Assembly: GCF_022809315.2 (NCBI RefSeq)
Contig: NZ_JAKZJU020000001.1
Location: 1,116,001 to 1,180,000, forward strand
From: Mesosutterella faecium
Lineage (GTDB): Bacteria; Pseudomonadota; Gammaproteobacteria; Burkholderiales; Burkholderiaceae_F
DNA length: 64,000 nt
Direction: 5' to 3'
Part shown: positions 1-9,331 of the stretch, piece by piece
Position numbering within the stretch: the stretch's first letter is position 1
Layout of the letters: every line of letters starts with the position of its first letter
The notes under the pieces: generated by a model
Told to the model about the DNA's origin: nothing
Databases searched by the model: none
Seen by the model: the letters and a program-made list of their open reading frames with translations, nothing else
Position numbers and translations under genes: made by a program

Positions 1-255
1 CCCCAGATCGGGTTTCACCTCGACCATGGCGAGCCGCACCGGGCCGTCGCCCATGATCTGCAGCAGCACGGAGCCGGGGAAAGTGATCGAGGAGGCGAAC
101 ATCGCCGCCGCAGCCGTCATTTCGCCAAGCAGCTTCTGCACGGGGGCGGGGTACGCCCTGCGCTCGAGGATCGTCTGCCAGGACTCCTGCAGCCGCACGG
201 CGCTGCCGCGGGCGTTGGCCCTGGGAAAATAGAAATGCTCCAGAGTGTCGAACAT
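1..255 (-). CDS. hslO: Hsp33 redox-regulated chaperone, N-terminal part (cut by window edge)
   Basis: The minus strand reads from an ATG at 255 to the window edge without a stop, giving 85 residues that begin MFDTLEHFYF. The stretch VQKLLGEMTAAAAMFASS, followed by GSVLLQIMGDGPVRL, is the characteristic start of the Hsp33 substrate-binding domain. Hsp33 is a cytoplasmic holdase activated by oxidation of a C-terminal zinc-binding cysteine cluster; that part lies outside the window. The gene is divergent from the PHP-domain gene. Identification is from sequence pattern only, but the match over this region is strong. Confidence 0.85.
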   Translation of the reverse strand, partial: MFDTLEHFYFPRANARGSAVRLQESWQTILERRAYPAPVQKLLGEMTAAAAMFASSITFPGSVLLQIMGDGPVRLAMVEVKPDLG

Positions 256-519
256 GGTGCTCCAGTCCGGGGCGGCCGCGCGCCGCGGCGCCCCGATGAG
301 GGTTTGTCGAGGGGCGGCGGACAAAAGGCCGGGCCGCCCATCAGAGAAAAAGACCTCTATTTTAGGATTCCAGGGCTCCCGCCGTGCGGCGCGCCCGCGT
401 TTCCCGCATTCTTGTCATGCCGCGGCGGCTCCTGGGGGCCGCGCAATGACCTAACATTGTGAACTGTTCGGTTTTTATTGTTTCAAAAGCGGAGCGCCGC
501 ACCCTCTCTCTTTTTGCCC
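256..519. other. Divergent intergenic region, hslO / PHP gene
   Basis: I see no convincing gene in these 264 bases. The region must hold the two divergent promoters. The stretch just before the PHP gene (about 450-490) is AT-richer than its surroundings, as expected of a promoter, but no clear -35/-10 pair stands out. Confidence 0.5.
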
Positions 520-1383
520 ATGAAGATCGACCTGCACACCCATTCAAACGCCTCGGACGGGGGGCTTTCCCCCTCGCAGCTCGTCACCCTTGCCCAGAGC
601 TGCGGCGTCGGGCTGCTCGCGCTCACGGATCACGACACCGTGAACGGTCTTGAAGAGGCCGAGGACGCGGCCGCGAAGGCAGGCATCACCTTCGTGCCGG
701 GCATCGAGGTCTCGACGCTCTGGCGCGGGATCACCATCCATGTGGTGGGGCTCGGCATCAGGCACCGCGACGGCGTGATGCGCAGGATTTTCGAGAGCGT
801 GGGCGAAAAGCGCATCAGGCGGGGCGTGGAAATAGGCCGGCGCTTCGAGGCTCTGGGGTATCCCGGCGCCTACGAGGGGGCGCTGCGCTACAGCTCGAGC
901 CCGGAGTCTCTCGGGCGGGTGCACTTCGCGCGCTGGCTCGTGCGCGAGGGGATCGTGCGCAACCAGCAGGAGGCCTTCGACCGGTTCCTGCGCGACGACG
1001 GCCCGGCCTTCGTGCAGGCCGTCTGGCCGAGCATCGCCCGTGCGGTCGAGGTGATCGGCTCCTGCGGGGGCATCGCCGTGCTCGCCCATCCCGGGCGCTA
1101 CCGCTGCAGGCCGGGCAAGTCCCTGGAGGAGCTGCTCGTCGACTTCAGGGCCGCGGGCGGGCGCGCGATCGAGGTGAGCTCCGGCAGCCAGTCGGCGGAT
1201 TCCGACCGGCTGCTCGCCGCGATCGCCCGCGAGGAAGGCTACTGGGCGAGCCTCGGCTCGGATTTCCACAACCTCGGGGGATCGCGCCCGAGGCCGGGCG
1301 GCGAGAGGCCTCTGCCCGAAGGGCTGGAGCCCGTATGGAAGCACATCCCGGGGCTGCCCGCGCTCGACTGGGACCGGGCCTGA
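520..1383 (+). CDS. rnm: PHP-domain phosphoesterase, RNase AM / YciV type
   Basis: A 287-residue PHP phosphoesterase. The metal ligands are visible in order: HTHSNASDG (residues 6-14), LTDHDT, PGIEVS, LAHPGRY and SDFH. This set and length match RNase AM (YciV), which acts as a 5'-3' exonuclease on RNA and on 3',5'-nucleoside bisphosphates. I chose the ATG at 520 because the protein then begins MKIDLHTHS as family members do; an in-frame start at 478 would add 14 unconserved residues. It is followed 52 bases later by an M50 protease gene, a common Burkholderiales arrangement. Confidence 0.85.
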   Translation: MKIDLHTHSNASDGGLSPSQLVTLAQSCGVGLLALTDHDTVNGLEEAEDAAAKAGITFVPGIEVSTLWRGITIHVVGLGIRHRDGVMRRIFESVGEKRIRRGVEIGRRFEALGYPGAYEGALRYSSSPESLGRVHFARWLVREGIVRNQQEAFDRFLRDDGPAFVQAVWPSIARAVEVIGSCGGIAVLAHPGRYRCRPGKSLEELLVDFRAAGGRAIEVSSGSQSADSDRLLAAIAREEGYWASLGSDFHNLGGSRPRPGGERPLPEGLEPVWKHIPGLPALDWDRA

Positions 1384-1435
1384 GCGGCCTGCCGGGCCCA
1401 CGTCCTCCCCCGCCTCCTGCTAGACTTCGTGCACT

Positions 1436-2095
1436 ATGAACATCAATGCCATTGTCCAGCTCATCACCGTCTGCGCGATCCCGCTCATTTTCGCCATCAC
1501 CATGCACGAAGCCGCCCACGGCTACGTCGCGCGCAGGTTCGGCGACGCGACCGCGTGGGCCATGGGCCGCGTCACTCTCAATCCCGTCAAGCACATCGAC
1601 CCCTTCGGCACGATCATCCTGCCCGCGCTGATGCTGGCCGCCTCGGCCGCGGCCGGAGGCCCGGGCTTTCTCTTCGGATGGGCCAAGCCCGTTCCGGTCA
1701 ATTTCAGCGCGCTGCGCAACCCCAAGCGCGACATGATCTGGGTGGCGCTGGCCGGGCCGCTGTGCAACCTATGCCAGGCGATCCTCTGGGGCATTGTGCT
1801 CAAGCTGCTGCTCGTCGCCGGCGTGCAGGAGGAGTTCTTCCTGCGCATGGCGGTCTGGGGCGTGAACATCAACATCTTCCTGATGGCCTTCAACCTGATC
1901 CCGATCCCGCCGCTTGACGGCGGGCGCGTCGCCGTGGGGGTTCTGCCCTGGAGCATCGGCCGCTACATCGACCGCCTCGAGCCCTACGGGATGTGGATCG
2001 TGATCGCGCTGTGCTTCATCGGCGGGGCGAGCTTCCTGGTCGAGCCGCTCGTGCGGATCGGGCAGGCCGTGGTCTCGCTTTTTGCGGGGATCTGA
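1436..2095 (+). CDS. Site-2 protease family (M50) membrane metalloprotease
   Basis: A 219-residue polytopic membrane protein. HEAAH at 24-28 provides the zinc-binding HExxH within the first membrane segment, and NLIPIPPLDGG (about 153-163) supplies the third ligand, Asp161. This short form, without PDZ domains, is the small soluble-loop type found across Burkholderiales between a PHP gene and housekeeping genes; its substrate is unknown. The next gene starts four bases after the stop codon, so the two are probably co-transcribed. Confidence 0.85.
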   Translation: MNINAIVQLITVCAIPLIFAITMHEAAHGYVARRFGDATAWAMGRVTLNPVKHIDPFGTIILPALMLAASAAAGGPGFLFGWAKPVPVNFSALRNPKRDMIWVALAGPLCNLCQAILWGIVLKLLLVAGVQEEFFLRMAVWGVNINIFLMAFNLIPIPPLDGGRVAVGVLPWSIGRYIDRLEPYGMWIVIALCFIGGASFLVEPLVRIGQAVVSLFAGI

Positions 2096-2098
2096 GCG

Positions 2099-2668
2099 AT
2101 GCCGGCGGCCAGACAGGGCACCGAGCCGCGGCTGTCGGCCTGGGTGGAGAGGTTTCTGCCGCTTGCGCCGCGCTCGGGGGCCCGGGTGCTCGACCTCGCC
2201 TGCGGCCTTGGCAGGCACAGCCTTTACGCCTCGGTGCTGGGCTTTCGGGTGCTTGCGGCCGACCGCGAGCCCGATTTCGGCGTGATGTCGATCGGCATTC
2301 CCGCGATCGAGTTCCGGCGCGCGGACCTGGAGTCGCAGCCCTGGCCGTTCGGAGAGGAGAAGTTCGCGGCCGTGGTGGTCACGAATTACCTCTACCGCCC
2401 CCTGTTCCCCCGGCTCGCCGGGGCGCTCGTTGAGGGCGGACTGCTCATCTGCGAGACCTTCACCGCCCCGCAGGCCGAGGCTTTCGGCAGGCCTTCCAAT
2501 CCCCTGCACTGGCTGCGCAGCGGCGAGCTGCTCGGGCTCGTTCGCCCGCTTTCGGTCGTGGCCTACGAGGAGGGCCGCACCGAGCGCGGCCGCTTCGTGC
2601 AGCGGATCTGCGCGGCAAGGCCCTCGCCCGAACGGGGAGCGCAGCGCTTCGAGCTCGGGGCGCGCTGA
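2099..2668 (+). CDS. Class I SAM-dependent methyltransferase-like protein
   Basis: A 189-residue protein with a Rossmann-type SAM-binding start, VLDLACGLGRHSLYASVLGFRVLAADRE (written here as motif I VLDLACGLGR near residue 35 and the acidic DRE near 56). Later segments (VVVTNYLYRPLF, LVEGGLLICETF) fit motifs IV-VI. It resembles the TehB/YcgJ-like small methyltransferases. The substrate cannot be told from sequence. It lies directly behind the M50 protease gene and 104 bases ahead of dapA. Confidence 0.7.
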   Translation: MPAARQGTEPRLSAWVERFLPLAPRSGARVLDLACGLGRHSLYASVLGFRVLAADREPDFGVMSIGIPAIEFRRADLESQPWPFGEEKFAAVVVTNYLYRPLFPRLAGALVEGGLLICETFTAPQAEAFGRPSNPLHWLRSGELLGLVRPLSVVAYEEGRTERGRFVQRICAARPSPERGAQRFELGAR

Positions 2669-2772
2669 GTCCCCGGGGCCTGCGGCTTTTGCTCTAAAAT
2701 GAAATGAATTTTTGTTTCCTGACCGCGCCGGAAACCCTGCCGCGGCATTGTTCAATTTAACTGGGCTGTCAA

Positions 2773-3654
2773 ATGATTAAAGGTTCAATGATCGCCATCG
2801 TCACCCCGATGAGGGAGGACGGTTCGATTGACTACGACTCTTACCAGAAGCTGATCGACTGGCAGGTCAGCGAAGGCGCCGACGCCATCGTCTCGATGGG
2901 CACGTCGGGCGAGAGCCCCACGGTTTCCTTTCAGGAGCACACCGACGTGGTGAAGGCGGCCGTGGAGGCCGTGGGCGGGCGGGTTCCTGTGGTGGCCGGC
3001 ACCGGCGCGAACAGCACCGCCGAGGCGGTCAGGCTCACGCAGGAGGCCCGCGCGGTCGGAGCCGACTATTCGCTGCAGGTGGTGCCCTACTACAACAAGC
3101 CCACCCAGGAGGGCCTCTTCAGGCACTTCAGCACGGTGGCGAAGGAAGGCGGGCTGCCGGTGATCCTCTACAACGTGCCGGGCCGCACCGGCCGCGACAT
3201 GACCAACGAAACGGTGCTGCGGCTGGCCGAGGTGCCCGGGATCGCGGGGCTCAAGGACGCGACGGGAGACCTCGCCCGCGCCGAGAGCCTGCTCGCCGCG
3301 CTGCCGAAGGACAGCGGCTTCGCCCTTTACTCGGGCAACGACGACTCGGCCCTCTCGCTCATGCTCGCGGGCGGCCAGGGCGTCATCTCGGTCACCGCGA
3401 ACGTCGCCCCCCGGCTCATGCATGAAATGGCCGCCGCCGCGATCGCGGGCGATGTCGCCAGGGCCCGTGAAATCAATGCGCGGCTGCTGCCGCTGCACCA
3501 TGAGCTCTTCTGCGAGTCGAATCCGATTCCGGTCAAGTGGGCTTTGTGGCGCATGGGCCGCATCCCCGCCGGCATCCGCCTGCCGCTCACCTGGCTCTCC
3601 GAGCCCGGCCAGAAGAGGGTCGAGAAGGCGCTTGCCGCTGCGGGCCTGATTTAA
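2773..3654 (+). CDS. dapA: 4-hydroxy-tetrahydrodipicolinate synthase
   Basis: DapA condenses pyruvate with aspartate semialdehyde, the first committed step of lysine and diaminopimelate synthesis. The 293-residue length is standard. Lys161 in GLKDATGD is the Schiff-base lysine, Tyr133 in LYNVPGRTG and Tyr107 in PYYNKP complete the proton relay, and Arg138 is the carboxylate-binding residue. The usual Thr44-Thr45 pair is Thr44-Ser45 here. A perfect 9-bp inverted repeat separates it from bamC, and dapA-bamC adjacency is the usual proteobacterial order. Confidence 0.95.
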   Translation: MIKGSMIAIVTPMREDGSIDYDSYQKLIDWQVSEGADAIVSMGTSGESPTVSFQEHTDVVKAAVEAVGGRVPVVAGTGANSTAEAVRLTQEARAVGADYSLQVVPYYNKPTQEGLFRHFSTVAKEGGLPVILYNVPGRTGRDMTNETVLRLAEVPGIAGLKDATGDLARAESLLAALPKDSGFALYSGNDDSALSLMLAGGQGVISVTANVAPRLMHEMAAAAIAGDVARAREINARLLPLHHELFCESNPIPVKWALWRMGRIPAGIRLPLTWLSEPGQKRVEKALAAAGLI

Positions 3655-3670
3655 GGTACACTGATTCGCT

Positions 3671-3697
3671 CCGGGAGCCCTGAGGCTCCCGGTTTCT
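3671..3697 (+). terminator. Hairpin between dapA and bamC
   Basis: CCGGGAGCC at 3671-3679 pairs perfectly with GGCTCCCGG at 3684-3692 around a CTGA loop, followed by TTTCT. This may terminate or attenuate dapA transcription before bamC. The T tract is short, so partial read-through is plausible. Confidence 0.6.
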
Positions 3698-3718
3698 ATG
3701 ACTGGAAGGATCGAACAC

Positions 3719-4900
3719 ATGAATGGAAAAGTGCTGCGCGTAGCGCTGATTGCGGCCCTGCCGGCGGCTCTGGGCGCTTGCTCCTACCTGGGGCAGACCT
3801 TCAACAACGACAAGGTGCAGTACGAATCAAGCAACTCGCGCGCTCCGCTTGAGATTCCGCCGGATCTGTCGCAGCTGCCGAAGGAAAACCGCTACACGGT
3901 GCCCGAGCGGGCCCGTCCCGTGAAGGCCTCGGAGCTGAACAGCAGCCGGGCCGCGGCCTCCTCAGGTGCCTCCTCCGGCGCCTCGAACGTGCTGCCCGAG
4001 ACGGTGACCGCCAAGATCATGAAGGACGGCGACGAGCGCTGGGTGCACGCCAACGTTCCGGCCGAGAAGCTCTGGCCCATCGTGCAGGACTTCTGGGCCT
4101 CCGTGGGCCTCACGATCCGCAGCCAGGATCCGAAGACCGGCTACATTGAAACCGAGTGGGCCGAAAACAAGGCGAGGCTCCCTCAGGACATCATCCGCGC
4201 GACGCTGGGCAAGCTGATCGACGCGGTCTACTCGACGGGCGAGCGCGACCAGTACCGCTGCAGGCTTGAGCGCTCCGACAAGGGTGGCACCGACATCTAC
4301 ATCACGCACCGCTCCATGGTCGAGGTGGTGAAGAACAAGGAAGAGGCGACGATCTGGCAGCCCGGTCCGCGCGATCCGCAGCTTGAGGCCGAGATGGCGA
4401 CCCGCCTCGCTCAGAAGATCGAGCAGGAGTTCAACCCCGGCGTGAAGAAGTCGGACCTGCCCTCCACCAAGGCGGCTGAGGCTGAAAAGAAGGCCGCGGG
4501 GGCGATCGCCACCGCGCCCGTCTACAAGAGCGAGATCGTGAACGGGGCCGACGGCCAGGCCGCGGCGGTTTTGATCAAGGAGCCGTTTGACCGCGCCTGG
4601 AGGCGCGTCGCGCTCGCGATCGACCGCATGAACTTCACCGTGACGGACCGCGACCGCGCGAAGGGCATCTTCCTCGTGAAGTACCTCGATCCGGCCTACG
4701 AAGAGAAGAAGAAGAAGGAGCAGGGCTTCTTCACGAACCTCTTCAGCCGCACCAAGACGGTTGAGCCGCCGGCCTATCAGATCAAGCTCACGGGAGAGGG
4801 CAGCCAGTCGCGCCTCACCGTGACGGGAGCCGACGGGTCGCCTGACAAGACCGGGGTCGCTCCGAAGATCATCACGCTGCTGGGCGAGCAGACCCGGTAA
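3719..4900 (+). CDS. bamC: Outer membrane assembly lipoprotein BamC
   Basis: A 393-residue lipoprotein of the BAM complex, which inserts beta-barrel proteins into the outer membrane. I chose the ATG at 3719: it follows a GGAAGGA ribosome site and gives a short signal peptide ending in the lipobox LGAC, with Cys21 as the lipidated residue. The earlier in-frame start at 3698 would lengthen the signal peptide without benefit. The C-terminal half carries the two repeated helix-grip BamC domains (about 90-210 and 255-393). It follows dapA, as in many beta- and gammaproteobacteria. Confidence 0.9.
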   Translation: MNGKVLRVALIAALPAALGACSYLGQTFNNDKVQYESSNSRAPLEIPPDLSQLPKENRYTVPERARPVKASELNSSRAAASSGASSGASNVLPETVTAKIMKDGDERWVHANVPAEKLWPIVQDFWASVGLTIRSQDPKTGYIETEWAENKARLPQDIIRATLGKLIDAVYSTGERDQYRCRLERSDKGGTDIYITHRSMVEVVKNKEEATIWQPGPRDPQLEAEMATRLAQKIEQEFNPGVKKSDLPSTKAAEAEKKAAGAIATAPVYKSEIVNGADGQAAAVLIKEPFDRAWRRVALAIDRMNFTVTDRDRAKGIFLVKYLDPAYEEKKKKEQGFFTNLFSRTKTVEPPAYQIKLTGEGSQSRLTVTGADGSPDKTGVAPKIITLLGEQTR

Positions 4901-5013
4901 CATCCCGGGCGGCGCGGCACTTTGTGGCCGGCTTTCGAAGGCGCAGCCGTGCGGCCCCGCGGGGGCTTCAGCGCGGACTGCGCCTTCGGCGGCTTTGGAA
5001 AAGGAGTCTGACA

Positions 5014-5529
5014 GTGACAGAAAACGGACGGCGCGGAGCGTTCCTGCGCGACCTCTTCGCGGTGCTGCCCGAGGGGCGGCTGCCGCGGTCGCGCTATGCG
5101 CTGTGCCTGCTCGTGTGGGCCGTGGCGCTGGCGGCCTCGGCGATGGCCGCATCGTGGCTTCTGGCCCGGGGCGGCCCGGCCTGGGCCGCGGCGGGGGCCG
5201 CAGCCGTGAGCGGGTGGTTCGCCCTCACGGCCTCGGTGAGGCGGTTGCACGACATCGGGCGCTCGGGCTGGTGGGTGATCGCTGCGGCGGCCCTTCTGCC
5301 GCTCGGGCTGCTGGTGCTGCTGTCCATGGAGGGCAGGCCCGGCGAGAACCGCTGGGGCGAGAACCCCAAGGGGCTGCTGCGCATCGACGACGAGCGGCTG
5401 CTCGAGCGGCTCGCGCGCGAGTCGAGGCCCGGCTCGGCGATGGACGAGATCCTTTCCGGAAAAGGCGCTGCCGCGCCGCAGGGCGCCGGCAGTCAGAATC
5501 AGGGGGGGTGCAATGGCAAAGACAGTTGA
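5014..5529 (+). CDS. DUF805 family membrane protein
   Basis: A 171-residue inner-membrane protein with the DUF805 signature RRLHDIGRSGWW between hydrophobic segments. I prefer the GTG start at 5014, which follows AAGGAG at 5001-5006, over an upstream in-frame start at 4924 that would add 30 arginine-rich residues without a ribosome site. The function of DUF805 proteins is unknown. The 3' end overlaps the FKBP gene by 17 bases, suggesting translational coupling. Confidence 0.75.
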   Translation: MTENGRRGAFLRDLFAVLPEGRLPRSRYALCLLVWAVALAASAMAASWLLARGGPAWAAAGAAAVSGWFALTASVRRLHDIGRSGWWVIAAAALLPLGLLVLLSMEGRPGENRWGENPKGLLRIDDERLLERLARESRPGSAMDEILSGKGAAAPQGAGSQNQGGCNGKDS

Positions 5530-6160
5530 GGCGGGCAGCCTCGTCACTATTTTCGTCACGGTCTGGGACCTGCGCGGCAACATCGTGGACCAGACCGGCG
5601 AGGAGGGCGTGTCGCTGCGCTGCGGCAGCGAGGACGTCTTCCCGCGCATGGATCAGGCGCTCGTGGGGAAGAAAGAGGGCGAGAGCTTTGACGTCATCCT
5701 CGAGCCCGAGGAGAGCTTCGGGGACTTTGACGAGAACCTGGTCCACCTTGTGCCCGTGGCGAGCCTTGGAGTGAAGAACCTGAAAAAAGGGATGCGCTTC
5801 TCGCACATTCCGGGCGTGCCCGTCGACGAGGGCCGGGCCTACATCGTCACCGACATTGCCGACGGACAGGCGGTGCTCGACGGCAACCATCCTTACGCCG
5901 GCTGGACGCTGCGCTTCTCGGTGAAGGTGCTCCGGGTCGAGTCCCTTGAGGAGGGCGACGTGGACGACAGCGACATCTTCATACCCGATTTCCTCAAGCC
6001 CGCGAGCGCTAGCGTGAAGCGCGAGGCCGAGGAGATGCTCGACGTCGAGCGGGCCCGCAAGAGAATCAGCGAGGCGCTCGACCGCAGGGAGCAGTCCGAG
6101 CCCGCCCATCCGATGGGCAGCGGGCTTTTCACCTCCTTCGTTCCCAAAAAAGACGAGTGA
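5513..6160 (+). CDS. FKBP-type peptidyl-prolyl isomerase, SlyD-like
   Basis: A 215-residue protein with an FKBP fold interrupted by an insert-in-flap domain. FPRMDQALVGKKEGE, EESFGDFDENLV and GNHPYAGWTLRF are the SlyD/FkpB landmarks. It probably assists folding in the cytoplasm, as no signal peptide is present. The C-terminal 60 residues are charged and helical and lack the His/Cys-rich metal tail of E. coli SlyD. It overlaps the DUF805 gene and lies six bases from mutM, so the three are probably co-transcribed. Confidence 0.85.
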   Translation: MAKTVEAGSLVTIFVTVWDLRGNIVDQTGEEGVSLRCGSEDVFPRMDQALVGKKEGESFDVILEPEESFGDFDENLVHLVPVASLGVKNLKKGMRFSHIPGVPVDEGRAYIVTDIADGQAVLDGNHPYAGWTLRFSVKVLRVESLEEGDVDDSDIFIPDFLKPASASVKREAEEMLDVERARKRISEALDRREQSEPAHPMGSGLFTSFVPKKDE

Positions 6161-6166
6161 GGGGCC

Positions 6167-6991
6167 ATGCCGGAGCTGCCCGAAGTCGAAGTGGTCCGCC
6201 GGTACCTGGACGAGCATCTGCCGGGTTCGAGGATCGAGTCGGTTGATGTGAAGCTGCCGAGGCTGCTGAAGAACGCATCGCCCGAAGCCTTCAAGACGGC
6301 GCTCAAGGGGCAGGTCTTTGCCGCCGTGCGGCGCAAGGGCAAGTACCTGGTGCTGGGCCTTGACGGCCCGAAGAGCCTTCTCGTGCATCTGCGGATGACC
6401 GGCCGGCTTGTCTGGAAGGCCGACCCGGCGGCTCCGCTGCCCCCGTACACGAGAATCGTCTTCCAGCTCTCGAGGGGCGTGCTCGCCTACGGCGACGTGC
6501 GCACGCTGGGCGAGCTCTGGCTCATTCCCTCGCAGGGCTCCTCGGGCGTTGCGGGCTTTGACGCGCTCGGGCCCGACGCGCTTGACCCGAAGCTCACGGC
6601 CGAAGGATTCGCGCGGGCGCTGCGGGCGGGCAGAGGCACTGTGAAGTCCTTCCTGCTCAACCAGCGCCATCTCGCCGGGGTTGGCAACATTTACGCCGAC
6701 GAGGCGCTCTTTCTGGCCGGCATCAGGCCGGAGCGATCCTGCGCTGCGGTGTCGGCCCAGGAGGCGGCAAGGCTTCTCAGGGCCGTGAGGCAGGTCTTCG
6801 AGACTTCGATCGAAAGCGGCGGGACCACGTTCCGGGATTTCCTCGACGGCAGCGGCCGCGAGGGCGGCAACGCGGCGAACCTGTATGTCTACGGGCGCGA
6901 GGGAAAGCCCTGCAGGGTCTGCGGGACAGCGATCGAGCTCACGCACATCGCGGGCCGGGGCACGCGCTTCTGCCCGAAGTGCCAGAGCTGA
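6167..6991 (+). CDS. mutM: Formamidopyrimidine-DNA glycosylase
   Basis: A 274-residue base-excision repair enzyme that removes 8-oxoguanine and formamidopyrimidines. The N terminus MPELPEVEVV gives the catalytic Pro after Met removal and the conserved Glu. KGKYLVLGLDG holds the beta-hairpin lysine. The C terminus is a zinc finger, CRVCG followed by CPKC. All expected parts are present and the length is typical. An LysR gene follows 30 bases downstream on the same strand. Confidence 0.95.
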   Translation: MPELPEVEVVRRYLDEHLPGSRIESVDVKLPRLLKNASPEAFKTALKGQVFAAVRRKGKYLVLGLDGPKSLLVHLRMTGRLVWKADPAAPLPPYTRIVFQLSRGVLAYGDVRTLGELWLIPSQGSSGVAGFDALGPDALDPKLTAEGFARALRAGRGTVKSFLLNQRHLAGVGNIYADEALFLAGIRPERSCAAVSAQEAARLLRAVRQVFETSIESGGTTFRDFLDGSGREGGNAANLYVYGREGKPCRVCGTAIELTHIAGRGTRFCPKCQS

Positions 6992-7021
6992 GGTTTTCTT
7001 TGAGAAAGGAGGAGGCGGGAT

Positions 7022-7996
7022 ATGGGCAACAGCGCCGCATCCGACTGCGAGACCGTGCTGATGCGCAGCGCCGAGGCGTTTCTCGCGGTGTGCCGCACGC
7101 GTTCCTTTCACGAGGCCGCGGCCGAGCTCGGCGTGACGCAGAGCGCCGTGAGCCAGAAAATCGCGCTGCTCGAGTCGGCGCTTTCCGTCGAGCTCTTTGA
7201 CCGCACGACCCGGCCTCTCACGGTGACGATCGAGGCGAAGCTCCTGCGCAGCTCGCTCGAGGGCGCCCGCAAGAAGCTGGGCGAGGCGATTCTCGCGATT
7301 CAGGAGGAAAACAGCAAGCTGCCGGACATCAATTTCGGCATGATCGAGTCGTTCACCCAGACCATGGGCGCCGACCTCCTGGTGAGCCTCAAGGGGCGGA
7401 CCCACCGCACCATTTTCCGCCAGGGCTCCTCGGACTACCTCATGCATATGCTGCGGCGGCGCGAAATCGAGACCGTCGTCGTCCTCGACAATTTCCAGAG
7501 GGGCGACGAGTGCATGTGCGAGCCGATCATGGACGAGCCCATGGTGGCCGTCATGCCCGCCTCGTTTGCGGCCGGCTCGCCCTGGACCCTGCAGCGGCTG
7601 TCGCGCTGCGGGCTGCCTGTCCTGTCCTCGCCCCGCGACACCGGCATCGGCCTGCACATCGCGGCGGCCATGGACGCGGCCGGCGTGGACCTGCCCGAGC
7701 AGTACGGCATCGACAACAAGGCGGTTGTGCTCAACCTGGTCGAGAGGGGGTTCGGCTGGTGCCTCACCTTTCCGCTGGGACTGCTCGGCCACCGCCTGGA
7801 CTGGAGCCGCTTCTGCATCAAGCTCGTGAACGAGCCCGGGACGACGCGCCACATCGTGGGGCTTGCCATGCGCAGCAACCCGTCCTCCGCCCTGAAGCTC
7901 ATCGCGGAGAACTGCAGGAGGCTGCTTGTGCCCAAGGTGGGGCAGATCGAGCGCATCTGTCCGGAGCTCAAGGGCCGGATCCGCATTCATTCCTGA
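7022..7996 (+). CDS. LysR-type transcriptional regulator
   Basis: A 324-residue LysR regulator. The winged helix-turn-helix lies at about residues 16-75 (AFLAVCRTRSFHEAAAELG, then TQSAVSQKIALLE), followed by the linker helix and a two-lobed effector domain. Its target is not evident: it stands behind mutM on the same strand instead of divergent to an enzyme gene. The inverted repeat after its stop may be its terminator. Confidence 0.85.
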   Translation: MGNSAASDCETVLMRSAEAFLAVCRTRSFHEAAAELGVTQSAVSQKIALLESALSVELFDRTTRPLTVTIEAKLLRSSLEGARKKLGEAILAIQEENSKLPDINFGMIESFTQTMGADLLVSLKGRTHRTIFRQGSSDYLMHMLRRREIETVVVLDNFQRGDECMCEPIMDEPMVAVMPASFAAGSPWTLQRLSRCGLPVLSSPRDTGIGLHIAAAMDAAGVDLPEQYGIDNKAVVLNLVERGFGWCLTFPLGLLGHRLDWSRFCIKLVNEPGTTRHIVGLAMRSNPSSALKLIAENCRRLLVPKVGQIERICPELKGRIRIHS

Positions 7997-8005
7997 AACG
8001 ATTAA

Positions 8006-8038
8006 ACAGTTCTAATACTATCTATTAGTTTGAACTGT
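8006..8038. repeat. Nested inverted repeat downstream of the LysR gene
   Basis: ACAGTTC at 8006-8012 pairs with GAACTGT at 8032-8038, and nested inside, CTAATA (8012-8017) pairs with TATTAG (8023-8028). The structure sits ten bases after the LysR stop in an AT-rich island followed by TCTTTAT. It could be a terminator or an operator; I cannot distinguish these. Confidence 0.45.
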
Positions 8039-8195
8039 CTTTATCGAACCCTGCACCGGGCGGCAGCTAGAATTTGCAAAGATCCCTTTGAGAATGCAAA
8101 GATTTTTTTCTCTTCAGGGATCGCTGAATCAGACAAGTTCTCAGGCGGGGCCGGACGAATCAGGCTGCCGCCTGTTTTTTTTGAAGTTCAGGGCC

Positions 8196-9134
8196 TTAGG
8201 ACGGGTAGGCTCGGCGGCTGAGGACGGAGCGCGCGAGCGCTTCGTAAAACTCATAGCGCCGGGGGCTGATTTCTCCCCGGTCGAGGGCGGCCTTCACCGC
8301 GCAGCCCGGCTCGGACAGATGCCGGCAGTTGGCGAAGCGGCAGCCCCGGGCGGCTGCCGCGGCGATGTCGGGCATGCCTGAGATCACGTCCTCGAGCGAG
8401 AGGTGCTCGAGCCCGAATTCTTGGAAGCCGGGCGAATCGACGAGCGCGCCGCCGCCCGGCAGGTCGTACCACCGTGCGGCGGTTGTTGTCTGCTTGCCGA
8501 GGTCGAGCGCCTCGGAAAATTCGCGGGTGAGGGCCCGCGCCTCCGGCACGAGCAGGTTCAGAAGAGTGGATTTCCCCATGCCCGACTGTCCGACCAGAAG
8601 CGTTCTGCGGCCGCGCAGCAGCGGCTCGAGAAGGCCGCGCGCCTCTTCGGGGCGGCCCCTGGCGGACACGCTGACGGTGCGCACCCCCAGGCCCTCGAGC
8701 AGCGAGAGCGCCTCGTTCGCTTCAGGGGCGCCTTCCTGCAGATCCGACTTGTTGCGCACCGCGGCCGCCTCGATCCCCGCCTTGCCGGCGGCAAGCAGCG
8801 CCTTCCAGATGAACCAGGGGTTGAAGGTCGGGCGGCTGGCGAATACGACGGCCACGAGGTCGATGTTCGCGGCGAGCTCCTTCACCCGCCACTTGTCGCT
8901 GCGGTAGAGCAGCGAGCTGCGCGGCAGGATGCCCTCGATCGCGGCCAGGCCGCCCGCGATGGAAACCTTCACCCGGTCGCCCACGACCACGTCAGCCTTT
9001 TTGCCCCTGCGGTGAGCTTCGAGAATCCGCCCCTCGCTCGTCCGGACATAGTGATGCCGGCCGTGCGTGGCGATGACCAGGGCCTCTGTGGAATTCAGGG
9101 CCGGAAGCGGGGATTTTTTTTCACCGGGGCGCAT
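8196..9134 (-). CDS. rsgA: Ribosome small subunit-dependent GTPase A
   Basis: A 312-residue circularly permuted GTPase that checks late 30S subunit assembly. The permuted motif order is visible: G4 NKSD first, then G1 GQSGMGKST, then G3 DSPGFQEFGL. An N-terminal OB fold precedes them, and a C-terminal zinc motif follows (GCRFANC, then H and GCAVKAA). It is divergent from orn, a pairing common in proteobacteria. Confidence 0.95.
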   Translation of the reverse strand: MRPGEKKSPLPALNSTEALVIATHGRHHYVRTSEGRILEAHRRGKKADVVVGDRVKVSIAGGLAAIEGILPRSSLLYRSDKWRVKELAANIDLVAVVFASRPTFNPWFIWKALLAAGKAGIEAAAVRNKSDLQEGAPEANEALSLLEGLGVRTVSVSARGRPEEARGLLEPLLRGRRTLLVGQSGMGKSTLLNLLVPEARALTREFSEALDLGKQTTTAARWYDLPGGGALVDSPGFQEFGLEHLSLEDVISGMPDIAAAAARGCRFANCRHLSEPGCAVKAALDRGEISPRRYEFYEALARSVLSRRAYPS

Positions 9135-9331
9135 GCTGTCTCTTCAGGGAAAGCGGTTGAAAATCAAACTGCGGATGAACGCAGACTAGCGCGGACGGTT
9201 TTTTTCTTCAACATCGGAAAGGCAGGCCCCCAGGGTGTCGCCTGCGGCCTGAAAGTGCGAAAATGGCGGAAATTTCAGCCTGCGGCGCCGTCCGCGGGCG
9301 TGAGCTCAATTCAAGCATAAAGGGACAGAAA

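Noticed and set aside
5225..7990. A 921-codon open frame on the minus strand
   Set aside because: It covers the FKBP, mutM and LysR genes in reverse and has no recognisable domain.
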